Positions 41,868-52,798 of a DNA stretch of 64,000 nt are shown piece after piece. A program made the translations under genes and the position numbers. This stretch comes from Muscardinus avellanarius. Its lineage: Eukaryota > Chordata > Mammalia > Rodentia > Gliridae. Location of the stretch: assembly GCA_963383645.1 (NCBI GenBank), contig OY726574.1:53302477-53366476 (forward strand), written 5' to 3'. Positions within the stretch are counted from its first letter, which is position 1; each line of letters opens with the position of its first letter. The notes under the pieces are model-generated. The model was not told the DNA's origin and searched no databases. It worked only from the letters and a program-made list of their open reading frames with translations.

Positions 41868-42078
41868 AGCAATCCCAGCATTTGGGAGGCTGAGACTGGA
41901 GGATATGGGTTCGCAGACAGCCTCAGCTACTTAGTAAGGCAGTGAGGCGCTTTGCAACTCAGTGAGACCCGGTTTCAAAATAAAGAATAAAAAATAGGGC
42001 AGGGGGTGTAGCTCAGAGATCAAATGGCCCTGGGATCCATCCTCACACCTGCAAAAAAAAAAAAAAAAAAAAAAAAAG
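41868..42078 (+). mobile_element. MEN SINE, 5'-truncated
   Basis: Starts at aatcccagcatttgggagg and ends catcctcacacctgc plus a long A tail. Confidence 0.88.
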
Positions 42079-42249
42079 TACCTATACGTGGTCTTCACTT
42101 CAGTCTCCAACTTTTCCGTGTCAAAAAGAACCATGAGGAAATGACTTCCTCTCGGTACCCTGTGACATCAGCTTTGGTCCCTGCCCATTGACTCCCCAGA
42201 ATACTTTGGGAAGAAGCTATCTGAACTCACTTGGGGTTTTGTTGTTGTT

Positions 42250-42452
42250 ATTGTTTGTTTTGTTTTGGGGGTACTGAGAATTGAACGTAGGGGCATTCAC
42301 TTCTGAACTACACCCCAGCCCTATTTTATTTTTATTCTAAAACAGGGTCTTCCTAGGTTGACTCAAGTCTCACTACCTGCTTCAAGGTGCGATCCACCTG
42401 TCTCAGCCTCCCAAGTACTGGGATTACAGGAGTGCGCCACCATGCCCAGCTG
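42250..42452 (-). mobile_element. MEN SINE
   Basis: Older copy; GTT-rich tail at 42236-42262. Confidence 0.86.
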
Positions 42453-42465
42453 TTAGCATCAATCA

Positions 42466-42694
42466 TCTTTTTTTTTTTTTTTTTTTTTTTTTGTGGATCT
42501 GGGGATGGAACCCAGAGGCATTTGACCTCCGAGCTACACCCCCTGCCCTATTTTTTATTCTTTATTTTGAAACCGGGTCTCACTGAGTTGCAGAGGGCCT
42601 CACTAAGTAGCTGAGGCTGTCTGTGAACCCAGATCCTTCAGTCTCAGCCTTCCAAAAGCTGGGATTACAAGCGTGCACCACCATGCCTGGCTGG
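42466..42694 (-). mobile_element. MEN SINE
   Basis: T19 (A tail), then gtggatctggggatggaacc; aatcatct flanks both ends (42463, 42700). Confidence 0.92.
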
Positions 42695-42883
42695 GCTGTA
42701 ATCATCATCTTTAACAGAGTGTGTATTTGTACAGTGTGATTTCCAGTGGGGACAAATTATTAAGAATTTATATATTCTACAACATGGGAATGGTTAAATA
42801 TGGCACAACCACATTACAAATCATCCCATTGCTATTAAAAGTATAATTTTGAAGAATATTTAATAGGAAAATGCTCACATAAG

Positions 42884-43096
42884 GTTTTTTTTTTTTTTTT
42901 TTTTTTTGGTGGTACTGGGGGTGGAGCCCAGGGGCTTTTCTACCTCCGGGCTATACTCCCAGACCCATTTTCTATTTTATTTGGAAACAGGGTCTTACTA
43001 AGTTGCTGAGAGCCTCACTAAGTAGCTAAGGCTGGCTTCGAACCTGCGCGATCCTCCTGTCTCAGCCTCTCAAGCGTGCGCCACCACGCCAGGCTT
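42884..43096 (-). mobile_element. MEN SINE
   Basis: Full dimer with T23; a small deletion near the left end (ctctcaagcgtgcgcc). Aaggttttttt and agggtctttttttt flank it. Confidence 0.92.
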
Positions 43097-43139
43097 AGGG
43101 TCTTTTTTTTTAACTTGTGATTTTTCTCCCCTCCCTCCC

Positions 43140-43196
43140 CAGCTGGGGCTTAGCTCCAGGCGCCCCGCTCTGCCACTGAGCCCCACCCCCACCTTG
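43140..43196 (-). mobile_element. ID fragment
   Basis: Ctggggcttagctccaggcg ... cactgagccccacccc. Confidence 0.6.
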
Positions 43197-43334
43197 AGTT
43201 TTGGTTTCACAAATCTCTATTATGAGCATGTATTACTGTTTTGGAATCAGAAGAACAATTCCAGGAATTCAGGAAAGGCCAGGCTGGGCCCTCGCCTTGG
43301 GTGTGAAGTGAGTGTAGCGTCAGTGGGTGAGCGG

Positions 43335-43425
43335 AACAGTCAGCAAATATTTATCAAGGGCCTACACTGTGCCAGGCGTGGGGGCAAACGCTGGGCGCAG
43401 TCGGTCGTTGCACCGGGCACAGAGC
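43335..43425 (-). mobile_element. MIR-like relic
   Basis: Gcaaatatttatcaagggcctacactgtgccaggc matches the conserved end of MIR read on the minus strand. Confidence 0.6.
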
Positions 43426-43640
43426 TCCAAGATGTCTACGTGTGAGGGGAGCTCACTGTCCCCACGGGGTGCTGTGCCAAAGAGAAGAAGCGAGTTCAAC
43501 AATCAGTACAGTCGCTTTGTAAAATCCAAGATTCTAATTGCCAGAACATTCATATAACCCAAAAGTTCTTTCTCATATATGCTATTTTAAGGGGGAAAAG
43601 TATAATTGACCAAAAAAAAGTAACATAAGAGGTGAATTTT
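43426..43640. other. Unique sequence
   Basis: No recognised feature. Confidence 0.4.
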
Positions 43641-43857
43641 CTTTTTTTTTGGGGGGGGGGGTCTGGGGATTGAACCAGGGGGCATTCGACCTCCGAGCTA
43701 CACCCCCTGCCCTATTTTTTATTCTCTGTTTTGAAACCGGGTCTCACTGAGTTACAGAGGGCCTCACTAAGTAGCTGAGGCTGTCCATGAATGGTGATCC
43801 TCTGGTCTCAGCCTCCTGAATGTTGGGATTACAAGCGTGAGCCACCCCCCGCCCCCA
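43641..43857 (-). mobile_element. MEN SINE with poly-G in tail
   Basis: T9-G10 precedes the ID end; aagaggtgaattttc is repeated at 43627-43641 and 43862-43876, a 15-bp target-site duplication. Confidence 0.94.
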
Positions 43858-43956
43858 GCTTTAAGAGGTGAATTTTCAAAAAGCAGCTGATCTTTATCCT
43901 TTTTTTTTTTTAATGAGGCTATGCAATGATAGTTGCTATTTATACTCTTGATACCA

Positions 43957-44184
43957 AGCTGGGCATGGTGGCTCAGGCCTGTAATCCCAGTACTTGGGAA
44001 GCTGAGACAGGAGGATCGCAGGTTCGAGGACAGCCTCAACAATGTAGTGAGGTTTTTAGCAACCTAGCAAAGATTCTGTTCCCAAATAAAAAGATTAAAA
44101 GGTCTGGGAGTATAACTTGAAGGTAGAATGTCCCTAGGCTCAGTCCATAGTGACCCCCACCACACACATATACACACATATACA
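43957..44184 (+). mobile_element. MEN SINE with CA/TA-rich tail
   Basis: Dimer ending agtgacccccaccacacacatatacacac. Confidence 0.88.
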
Positions 44185-44196
44185 AAATGCAGGAAA

Positions 44197-44589
44197 CTCC
44201 TTTTTTTTCTTTTTGCGGGTCTGTGGATGGAACCCAGAGGCATTTGACCCCCAAGCTACACCCCCAATTTCTTTTTGTGGTACTGGGGTTCCTGGAAACC
44301 CTTCTCCAGGCTACACTCCCAGACCTATTTTGTATTTTTATTTTGGAAACAGGGTCTCTTAAGCCAGCAAAGCTGGCCTCAAACCTGTGCCATCCTCCTA
44401 TCTCCGCCTCCCAAGCGCGGGGATTACAAGCATGTGCCGCCACGCCCGGCTTTTTTCTTTATGTTGAAACCGGGTCTCACTGAGTTGCAAAGGGCCTCAC
44501 TAAGTAGCTGAAGCTGTCTGTGAACCGCGATCCTCCGGTCTCAGCCTCCCAAATGCTGGGATTACAAGCGCGCACCACCACACCAGGCT
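44197..44589 (-). mobile_element. MEN SINE split in its linker
   Basis: ID end at 44197-44264 and B1 half at 44453-44589. Aggaaactcc is repeated outside (44191-44200 and 44590-44599), the outer target-site duplication. Confidence 0.92.
44265..44452 (-). mobile_element. MEN short subtype nested in the linker of another MEN
   Basis: Complete short-subtype copy (ggggttcctggaaacccttc ... cacgcccggc) inside the T-rich linker of the outer copy. Confidence 0.93.
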
Positions 44590-44726
44590 AGGAAACTCCA
44601 ATTTTAACCATGTAAATACTTTTTCTTCAATTTTTTGTTTAGAGTCTTTAAGGAGTGATGATCCTATTACATTTGAGAATGTTCAGTTAACCATAACCTC
44701 AACCATTCAAGAAGAATAGAAGAGAG

Positions 44727-44950
44727 CCAGGCGTGGTGGCGCACGCTTGTAATCCCAGCATTCGGGAGGCTGAGACCTGGAGGATTGCGGTTCGAGGACA
44801 GCCTCAGCTACTTAGTGAGGCCCTCTGCAACTCAGTGAGACCCTGTTTCAAAATAAAGAATAAAAAATAGGGCAGGGGGTGTAGCCCGGAGGTCAAATGC
44901 CCCTGGGTTCCATCCCCAGACCCGCAAAAAAAAAAAGAAGAAGAAGAATA
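44727..44950 (+). mobile_element. MEN SINE, near consensus
   Basis: Ggtcaaatgccc subtype; caagaagaatagaagag and aagaagaatagaagat flank it, a target-site duplication of about 14 bp. Confidence 0.95.
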
Positions 44951-44979
44951 GAAGATTCCATATTTAAGATTTGTCATTC

Positions 44980-45196
44980 ATTTTTTTCTTTTTGCAGTAC
45001 TAGGGATGGAACCCAGGAGCATTCTACCTTTGAGCTACACTTCCAGCCCTAATTTTTATTCTTTACTTTGAAGCAGGGTCTCACTGAGTTATGAGTTATG
45101 AAGGGCCTAAGTAGCTGAAGCTGTCCGCAAACCACGATCCTCCTGTCTCAGCCTCCCGAATGCCCAAATGTTGGGATTACAAGCGTGCGCCAGCTC
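44980..45196 (-). mobile_element. MEN SINE
   Basis: Contains two small internal duplications (gttatgagttatg and gaatgcccaaatg). Confidence 0.9.
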
Positions 45197-45254
45197 TTAA
45201 TTTTTTTTTCTAAAGCCAGGAGTGGCTTAAAAAACTCTTTTTAAAGAGTTCAAG

Positions 45255-45479
45255 CCCGGTGTGGTGGCACACGCTTGTAATCCCAGCTTTCAGGAGGCTG
45301 AGACAGGAGGATCATGGTTCATGGCAGCCTCAGCTACTACTTAGTGAGGCCCTTTGTAACTCAGTGAGACCCTGTTTCAAAATAAAGAAAAAAAAAATAG
45401 GGCTGGGGATGTAGCTCGGAGGTAGAATGTCCCTGGGTTCTATTCCCAGTACTGCAAAAAAAAAAAAAAAAAAAAAAAG
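45255..45479 (+). mobile_element. MEN SINE
   Basis: Full dimer with about 23 A's; aaagagttcaa and aaagagttcag flank it. Confidence 0.94.
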
Positions 45480-45484
45480 AGTTC

Positions 45485-45691
45485 AGCCAGGCAGGGTGGT
45501 GCATACCTGTAATCCTAGTCTTAAGGAGGCTGAGAAAGGAGGATCACAATTTTGAAGCAAGCTTCATCAACTTAGTGAGGCCCTCTGCAACTGATGAGAC
45601 CCTGTTTCCAAACAAAAAATAAAATGGGCTGAGAGTATAGCTCGGAACTAAAATGTCCTGGTTTCAATTCCCAGCAAATAAACAAACAGCC
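45485..45691 (+). mobile_element. MEN SINE, older
   Basis: Dimer ending ttcaattcccagcaaataaac. Confidence 0.86.
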
Positions 45692-45889
45692 AGCCGGGCG
45701 TGGTAATACATACTTGTAATTCCAGTGCTTGGGAGGCTGAGACAGGAGGATCGCACAGGTTCCAAGCCAGCCTCAGCTACTTAGTGAGGCTCTCAGCAAC
45801 TTAATGAGACCCTGTTTCCAAATAAAGTAAAAAACAGGTTAGGGAGTATAGTCCAGAGGTAGAAAGGCCCCTGGGTTCCACCCCCAGTA

Positions 45890-45925
<36 letters not shown>
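45692..45925 (+). mobile_element. MEN SINE with (CA)n tail
   Basis: The dimer end cagtaccaca passes directly into CA units at 45892-45923. Confidence 0.93.
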
Positions 45926-45927
<2 letters not shown>

Positions 45928-45929
45928 TA

Positions 45930-46020
45930 AAAAAAAAAAAAAAATAGGACTGGGGGTGTAGCTTGGAGGTAGAATGCCCCTGGGTTCCATCCCCAGTACT
46001 GCAAAACAAACAAACAATAA
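45930..46020 (+). mobile_element. MEN right half (ID-like)
   Basis: A15 then taggactgggggtgtagcttgg ... agtactgc; probably the displaced right half of an element interrupted by the preceding copy. Confidence 0.82.
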
Positions 46021-46077
46021 AAGATTCAGTCTGAGGTAAAGTTGCTTTTTGTAATCTATGTCTGCAAGAAGCTTTCT

Positions 46078-46150
46078 CTGGGGCCGAAGGTATCCCCCTT
46101 AGTGTGTGCAAGGCCTGGGGTCGGATCCCCAGAAATTCAAATGAATAAAT
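46078..46150 (+). mobile_element. ID fragment
   Basis: Ggggccgaaggtatccccc ... caaggcctggggtcggatccccag. Confidence 0.65.
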
Positions 46151-46169
46151 TAAAAAAAAAATCTCTTCA

Positions 46170-46395
46170 GCCGGGCATGGTGGCGCAGGCTTGTAATCCC
46201 AGTATTTGGAAGGTTGAGACAGGAGGATCACAGTTCACGGCCGGCCTCAGCTACTTAGTGAGGCCCTCTGCAACTCACTCAGTGAGACCCTGATTCAAAA
46301 TAAAGAATAAAACATTGAACAGGGAGTGTATCTCAGAGGTCAAATTCCTCTGGGTTCCATCCCCAGACCCACACACACAAAAAAAAAAAAATTAA
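46170..46395 (+). mobile_element. MEN SINE
   Basis: Ggtcaaattcc subtype with ACACAC/A tail; a doubled cactcactcagtgag in the left half. Confidence 0.93.
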
Positions 46396-46435
46396 AATAA
46401 TGTATCTATACCAGTCCTGGGTCACTTTTTAAAGC

Positions 46436-46985
46436 AACTGAAATCAGAAAATCATAGTGATATATGCATTTCCATGTTCATTGCAGTATAATTCACAATA
46501 GCCAAACTATGGACCCAACCTAGGTATCACCAATGGATGGATGGATTACAAAATCATGGAATATCCACACAAGGGAATTCTACTTAGCAATCAAGAACAA
46601 AATGGTGTCATCTGCAGGCAAATGGACTGACCTGGAGAACATTACGCCAAGTCACAGAGAGGGAAGGGTCATGTGTTTCCTCTACTATCTGGAAGCTCAG
46701 GAGGAACTGAGACACCCGAGGGACTCTGCATCATGGAGGAGAAAGAAACCCCAGAGGAGCCAGGGAAGGGTGGAGAGGGAGGGTCATGAAGGACACACCT
46801 CATCGACATTTCGACATTCCGTGCACACATGAGAACACCGGCGCCATCCCAGTGCCCGTGTGGAGAGCAGGAAGCCGCCAAGCGCCGTGTGCGTGTGCGG
46901 CGCCATCACTACCATTCACGCTACGATGTGAGAGTAAGGCACCAATGAAAGGACTTTAAAAGTTAAAAGGAAGTCAGTACCAGGA
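46436..46985 (+). mobile_element. L1 3'-end fragment (ORF2 C-terminus and 3'UTR)
   Basis: The DNA ttcattgcagtataattcacaatagccaaa and the encoded run ending NMxxIREFYLAIKNK-like (here reading WNIHTREFYLAIKNKMVSS) are typical of the end of mammalian L1 ORF2. The frame stays open to about 46832 but lacks all upstream enzymatic domains, so this is a 5'-truncated dead copy. Confidence 0.85.
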
Positions 46986-47007
46986 AATGGAGAACCCCGG
47001 TACCCCG

Positions 47008-47207
47008 GTGCCTGGCACAGTGGCACACATCTGGAACCCTAGGTTTTGGGAAGCTGAGATAGGAGAAGCCAGCCTCAGCTACCTAGTGAGGCTCTCAGAA
47101 ACTTAGTGAGACCCTGTTCCCAAATAAAATATTTTTAAAAAATAGGTCTGGTGGTATAACTTGGAGGTCGAAGGCCCCTGAGTTCCATCCCTAGTACCAC
47201 AAAAAAG
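47008..47207 (+). mobile_element. MEN SINE
   Basis: Older dimer with agataggagaagccagcc left-half deletion. Confidence 0.86.
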
Positions 47208-47227
47208 TGATATTTGTGATATTTAAC

Positions 47228-47330
47228 ACTTTTTTGGGGGGGTGATACTGGGAATTGAACTCAGGAGCATTCTACCTCTGGGCCACATGCCTAGCCCTAT
47301 TTTTATTTTATTATTATTATTAGTAGTAGT
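47228..47330 (-). mobile_element. MEN ID-type half with TTA/TAG repeats
   Basis: Gtgatactgggaattgaactcagg, then (TTA)n and (TAG)n in the linker. Confidence 0.8.
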
Positions 47331-47735
47331 AGTTTTGCGGTACTGGAGGGGCATTCTACCTCCAAGCTATACCCCCAACCCTATTTTATTTTATTTTATT
47401 TTTTGTAGTACTAGGGTTCCTGGAAACCCTTATACCTCTGGGCTATACTCCCAGACCTATTTTTTATATTTTTTATTTGGAAACAGGGTCTCTTTAAGCC
47501 AGCGAGGCTGGCTTTGAACTGGTGCGATCCTCCTGTCTCCGCCTCCCAAGCATGGGGATTATGAGCTTGTTCCACCACGCCCGGCAACCCTATTTTTAAT
47601 TCTTTATTTTGAAACAGGCTCTTACTGAGTTGCAAAGGGCCTCACGAAGTAGCTGAGGCTGTTCATGAACCATGATCCTCAGGTCTCGGCCCCCTGAATG
47701 CTGGGATTACAAGCGTGCACCACCACGCCCGGCTC
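47331..47735 (-). mobile_element. MEN SINE split in its linker
   Basis: ID end at 47331-47402 and B1 half at 47586-47735; aaccctatttt at 47377-47387 and 47586-47596 marks the break. Confidence 0.9.
47403..47585 (-). mobile_element. MEN short subtype nested in a linker
   Basis: Agggttcctggaaacccttatacc ... ccaccacgcccggc, complete short-subtype copy. Confidence 0.92.
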
Positions 47736-47769
47736 TATGGTCCTATTTTTTCTATTTTTTTTTTCTGGT

Positions 47770-47976
47770 TTTTTTTTTTTTTTTTTTTTTTTTGGTGGTA
47801 CTGGAGTTCCTGGAAACCCTTCTACCTCCGGGCTACACTCCCAGACCTATTTTATACTTTTTTATTTGGAAACAGGGTCTCTTAAGCCAGCATGGCTGGC
47901 TTCGAACCTGCGTGATCCTCCGGTCTCCGCCTCCCAAGCGCGGGGATTACAAGCGTGCGCCACCACGCCCGGCCAA
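47770..47976 (-). mobile_element. MEN short subtype
   Basis: T24 tail and ggagttcctggaaacccttc; close to consensus. Confidence 0.94.
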
Positions 47977-48092
47977 AAGAGGTGTACTTAGAGAAGTGGA
48001 GGTATAGTAGCCATTCTACGCTCTCAGTGGGCTTCCTCTAAGTTCCAAGATGCACTAGTAACTCTCCTTCCCATCGGTAAACTCTTTTGGTA

Positions 48093-48156
48093 TGTGTATG
48101 GTACTGAGGATTGAAACCAAGGGCATTTTACCTCAGAGCTACAACCCCAGCCCTAT

Positions 48157-48191
<35 letters not shown>

Positions 48192-48375
48192 TTTGCGCTA
48201 CTGGGGATGCAACTCAGGGGCTTTCTGCCTCCAGTGCTAGGGGCATTCTTTATTTTGAAACAGGGTCTCACTGAGCGGCCTCAGTAAGTAGTAGTGGAGG
48301 CTGTCCAGGAACTCAGAGCCTCATGTCTCAGCCTCCCAAATACTGGGATTACAAGTGTATGACCTCGCCCAGCTT
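48093..48375 (-). mobile_element. MEN SINE with (TTTA)n and a second ID end
   Basis: ID end, (TTTA)n at 48154-48194, a second ID-like piece (gctactggggatgcaactc), then the B1 half. Confidence 0.85.
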
Positions 48376-48520
48376 TTTATTTTGAAATAGTGTCTCCCTA
48401 GGCTCTTGAAATAGTGTCTCCCTCTTGCTACATTGTTGAGGCTGTCCTTGAACCTGTGATCCTCCTGTCTCAGCCTTTCAAGTACTGGGATTACCAGCTT
48501 GAGCCACTTGGCTGGGTATT
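48376..48520 (-). mobile_element. MEN left half with duplicated 18-mer
   Basis: Ttgaaatagtgtctccct is repeated at 48382 and 48408; ends gagccacttggctggg. Confidence 0.78.
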
Positions 48521-49566
48521 TTCCTGAGCTTCCTCAAAGCATTGAGATACCAGCGTTAGAGAACCAAAAACACAGAAACAATTTGGATCCTTAGCATGTC
48601 TTAAGGTAGGAAAGTGCATTTCTCTTACTCCACCCACAGCTGTGGTGTGAGAGAGAAACTTCTAGTTTTGAGAAGCATTCTAATGCTAAGAAGATTCCTA
48701 GGCTAAGCCCACTTCCCCGTGGGTGTGGAGCGTGCTGTCCAACCCATACATCTAGACACCTGTGCTGCCCGCAGCCCAGCTGAGACCCACAAGGTCAAAT
48801 CTCACAAGGTCTGTGCAGAAGCAAGTGCTGCCAGCGCCAGCCCCACTCCGGGCTACAGCCCCTAGGCAGCACCTTCAGGGCACCACGAAGATGGCTGCGC
48901 CACAGCTACACACAGTGACCTAGCTGAACCGGCCCTCCCACAATCCAGTTATAAAATTTAGACGTCAGAGGACAGGCTCTGAGGTCACAGCTTTTAGTCC
49001 CTCTGGGTTGTTTTTAGTTGACAAGGAAAAAGCTAACATGGTCATGGCCAGGAGGACTTAATCCCCTGCTGGAAATATGGGCAAGGCAGTCACATCCTCC
49101 CAAGAGGAGACTCTGAAGCGGCCCTAGACCTTTGGGCACTTCAGAGCCTTTGGGAGACCGTCGTTGCCTTAGATGAGAAGGGAGAAGCAGCAAGCCCTCC
49201 GAAAGAGCTTCCTGCCTTCCAATCATCTCGCTCGGCTTCCTAAACAGAAGCCGTTCCCTTTCATTCAAACCTTGGCTGCAGCCTGTCCGGGGCTTTGATC
49301 ACATGGATCCCAGGACACAGGAAGCCAGGCTGAGCGGAGGCCGGGCCTCCCCTGTGTGTTACAGGTGTGAGGCCAGGTGTGCAGGGGAGTCTCACCTGAA
49401 CACTGCATGACCTTGGAGAACTGACAACCCTTGAGGGGGCTGAGTTTCAGGCAAGATCTCTGACAGCCACCAGCCCGGCTGAGCATTTTCTTTTGCTTTC
49501 CTGAGGAGTAGAGGCCAACCCCTTACTACTAAATTTCAGGGGGAGGGTTTTAAAATGTATAGAGTG
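48521..49566. other. Unique sequence
   Basis: A kilobase free of recognised repeats. Short frames at 49014-49486 on the minus strand have no recognisable homology. Confidence 0.45.
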
Positions 49567-50002
49567 GGCTGGGCATGGTGGCCCATGCTTGTAATCTCAG
49601 CATTTGGGAGACTGAGACAGGAGGATCGCGGTTCAAGGACAGCCTCAGCTACTACTTAGTGAGGCCCTTTTCAACTCAGTGAGAACCTGTTTCAAAATAA
49701 AGAATAAAAGCTGGGCGTGGTGGCGCATGCTTGTAATCCCAGCGCTTGGGAGGCTGAGACAGGAGGATCGCACGGGTTCAAAGCCAGCCTTAGCTACTTA
49801 GTGAGGCTCTCAGCAACTTGGTGAGACCCTGTTTCCGAATAAAATATAAAATAGGTCTGGGAGTATAGTCTGGAGGTGGAAAGCCCCTGGGCTCCGCCCC
49901 CAGTACCACCAAAAAACAAACAAACAAACAAAAAAACACAAAGAATAAAAATAGGACTGCAAGGTATAGCTTGGAGGTAGAATGCCCCTGGGTTCCATCC
50001 CC

Positions 50003-50008
<6 letters not shown>
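49567..50008 (+). mobile_element. MEN SINE split in its linker
   Basis: Left half 49567-49708 and right half from about 49938 (ataggactgcaaggtatagc). Aaagaataaaa stands on both sides of the inner copy. Confidence 0.92.
49709..49937 (+). mobile_element. MEN SINE nested in a linker
   Basis: Complete ggtctgggagtatagtctgg subtype with AAAC tail. Confidence 0.93.

Positions 50009-50054
<46 letters not shown>
50009..50054. repeat. (CA)n grown from a SINE tail
   Basis: About 22 CA units starting at the very end of the outer SINE (cccagtaacacac). Confidence 0.95.
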
Positions 50055-50057
<3 letters not shown>

Positions 50058-50355
50058 CAGCTTCAATACCCCCTGGAGCCGGCAGTACATCGTGAATGCG
50101 TCTGGCCTGGCCATCTATCCTGCTTCCCAACCTAGCACATTGATGGTCCTGCAGAACCTTCCCAAATCACTTCACCCTGGAGCTGTGATGCCCAGATCCC
50201 GCAGACCTCACCAAGCCTGTTCCTCTGGAGTGCCTCTATCTCCAGAGGCCCGACTCCTCTGCATCTGTTCCCACAGTGCTTTAGGGCTGACTGATAAAAC
50301 CCCAGCAATCAAGGACATATTAATCATTTCTGTTTTATGGTCTCCCTCCCCCCCC
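50055..50355. other. Unique sequence
   Basis: No recognised feature. Confidence 0.4.
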
Positions 50356-50781
50356 TTTTTTTTTACACTACTGGGGATAGAACCCAGGGGCATTCGACCT
50401 ATAAGCTACACCCCTGCACTATTTTGTTTTTTGTTTTTTGGGGTTTTTTGTTTGTTTGTTTGTTTGGTGGTACTGGGGTTCCTGGAAACTCTTCTACCTC
50501 CGGACTACATTCCCAGACCTATTTTTATATTTTTGTTTAGAAACAGGGTCTCTTAAACCAGCGAGGCTGGCTCTGAACCTCCGCGATCCTCCTGTCTCCG
50601 CCTCCCAAGCGCAGGGATTAAAAGCGTGCGCCACCATGCCCAGCTATTCTTTATTTTGAAACAGGGTCTCACTGAGTTGCAAAGGGCCTCACTAAGTAGC
50701 TGAGGCTGTCTGTAAACCATGATCCTCTGGTCTCAGCCTCCCGAATGCTGGGATTACAAGCCTATGCCACCACACCCAGTT
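50356..50781 (-). mobile_element. MEN SINE split in its linker
   Basis: ID end 50368-50424, B1 half 50644-50781; ttatggtctccctccc and ttatggtctgtctccc flank the whole complex, an outer target-site duplication. Confidence 0.92.
50425..50643 (-). mobile_element. MEN short subtype nested in a linker
   Basis: (GTTT)n tail, ggggttcctggaaactcttc, and B1 end gccaccatgcccagc. Confidence 0.92.
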
Positions 50782-50861
50782 TATGGTCTGTCTCCCTTTT
50801 TGATAAGCCACAGGCAGCTCCAGCTGAGATGCTGGGTTTTTGTTGTTGTTATTGTTGTTTT

Positions 50862-51008
50862 GTTTTGTTTGCAGTCCTGGGGACCATACTCCCAGCCCTA
50901 TTTTAATTTTTATTTGAAAACAGAGCCTTAAGCTACCTTCAAACCTTCGATCCTCCTGTCTCAGCCTCCCAAGTACTGGGATTACAAGCATGCGCCACAA
51001 CGCCCGGC
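50862..51008 (-). mobile_element. MEN SINE, ID end deleted
   Basis: Gcagtcctggggaccatactcccag, then linker and B1 half. Confidence 0.83.
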
Positions 51009-51124
51009 CTATATTTTACCTATTTTATCTTTGAAACAGGGTGTCCCTAAGTTGCTAAGGCTGGGTTCGAACCTATGATCCTCCTGTTTCAGCCTCCCAC
51101 ATACAGAGATTACAGGTGTGAGGC
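51009..51124 (-). mobile_element. MEN left half
   Basis: Ctttgaaacagggtgtccctaagttgc ... acagagattacaggtgtgag. Confidence 0.78.
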
Positions 51125-51505
51125 TCATCTCCTTCACCTCCCCAGGCTCAGGCCCTTCTGCCCAAGGAAGCCTTGAACAAACAAACAAGGCCACTTGGGA
51201 GTGAAATCCGAGGTCAAATTCTGCAGGGGCCAGCAGGTGTATAAGTGTGTGAGTCCCAAGTCCCGCCCTGCGACGTGGCCATTGGTGATGTGCCCGCACC
51301 ATTGCCTGGGTCCCCGCAGGGCTGGTTCTAGGGAGCCCTCCCTCAGGCTCAGACCCCTCCGCTGCCCAGCCACGCCTACTACTCCCCGTGAGTCAAGACT
51401 TCTGTCCCCACTTCCAGCCTTGATCTGGCCGTCTTCTGCACCATCACACACCTGAAACCCCACTTTGGAGGCTGGGTGCGTTTGATACACTAAGGCACTT
51501 ACAGT
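51125..51505. other. Unique sequence
   Basis: GC-rich for this flank; no recognised feature. Confidence 0.4.
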
Positions 51506-51588
51506 TGTGGGCTGAGGGAGCTCAGCAGTGGAGCGCTTGCCTGGCGCGCACAAGGCCCTCAGTGCAATCTCCAGTACTGAGAAAGAAG
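51506..51588 (+). mobile_element. ID element
   Basis: Gggctgagggagctcagcagtggagcgcttgcctggcgcgcacaagg; intact anticodon-loop-like region of the ID type. Confidence 0.87.
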
Positions 51589-51844
51589 TCATGGCGTGTC
51601 ACTGCTCACACCTCGGAAACCCCGAGTCTCAGGACTCCTCTTTCACGGAAGGCAAAGGGTGACCTTGTCCCACTGACCCGGCTCTTATCGCACCTCCAAG
51701 CACATTCCTAAGGGCCCTGCTTTGTTTTGATGTCAACAGCCATGGAGGAATCCTGGAGTAATCAGCGCTCAGCCTGAGAATCCTTACCTAATAAAAAGAT
51801 CAGCTATCCTCTCCCGCTCTAACAGCCTGGCATTCTGCTGAACA

Positions 51845-52045
51845 CGAAGAGTAATAATAGTATTTGGCATTTGTTGGGACCTGCGGGCTTAGCACTATCT
51901 CAATCTTCTCACTGAATCCTAAAATACAACATTTCTGGTGTTACATTCATTATACACAGAAGAAATCTGAAACATAGAGGAGCCTGTAGGTGGTAGACAC
52001 GGAACCTAAAGCTCCGTTTCTGCTTCCAAAACTGTGACTTTTCTG
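51845..52045 (-). mobile_element. MIR element (ancient SINE)
   Basis: Agtaataatagtatttggcatttg, then ttctcactgaatcctaaaat and cacagaagaaatctgaaacatagagg follow the MIR order on the minus strand. Confidence 0.75.
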
Positions 52046-52127
52046 CCAAAGTGTCGTCCCTAAAGAATTTAATCCGAGATAGAATGAGCGAATTCTAATC
52101 TATGTTGAAAAATGGGCAAAATTTTCC

Positions 52128-52340
52128 CGCCCGGCATGATGTCCCAGCATTTGGGAGGCTGAGACAGGAGGATCGCACTTCGCGGCCAGCCTCGGCTACT
52201 TAGCGAGGCCCTTTGCAACTCAGTGAGACCCTGTTACAAAATAATAATAATTTTAAAAAATAGGGCTGGGGGTGTATCTCAGAGATAGAATGTCCCTGGG
52301 TTCCATTCCCAGTACTGCAAAAAAAGAAAAAACAAAAAAT
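52128..52340 (+). mobile_element. MEN SINE
   Basis: Left end shortened (gcccggcatgatgtcccagc); right half near consensus. Confidence 0.9.
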
Positions 52341-52798
52341 GTCTGGAGGTCTCCATCATGGATTTGGTCATTTAAGTTTTCCTCTCAGCGCTGACTTTCC
52401 TGTTAACCTCAGTGACATCCTGTCTTCTTCCTTTTTTTCTTTTTTTCAGCGCTGGATGTGTACACCGAGTCACCTGATAGACCAGTCGCACCACAGATAG
52501 TGGATCTGAGAACGCAGGAATTCATTTCTTACTTTCGCTTAGTGATTATATATATATATATATCTTTTGTCAGTTTACTTATATTGTTAAAGTAAAACAA
52601 TAAAAGAAATATACATCTTAAGTACTTACTAAGTGATGAGCACTATACTTCTTAGATAAAGATGAATAAAATAAAATCTTTGTTCTAAGAATACAGACCA
52701 CGAAGGGAGGCAGGTAGTTGTAAGAGACAGGTAGGTTAACTGCCTGCTGCTGGTGTCAATTTTTTCTTTTCGCTCTCTCCCTCTTTTTTGTTTTCTTC
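52341..52798. other. Unique AT-rich sequence with (TA)n
   Basis: (TA)n at about 52548-52562. Positions 52620-52720 (gtacttactaagtgatgagcac ... agatgaataaaat) look like a distant MIR/L2-type relic. Confidence 0.5.

Noticed and set aside
46533..46832. 99-codon frame as a host gene
   Set aside because: It is the open end of L1 ORF2 running into 3'UTR sequence.
47672..48007. Many 60-150 codon frames with phrases like FYLRTTFPDL or CATTPG
   Set aside because: Translations of MEN SINEs; the same peptide appears wherever the repeat occurs.
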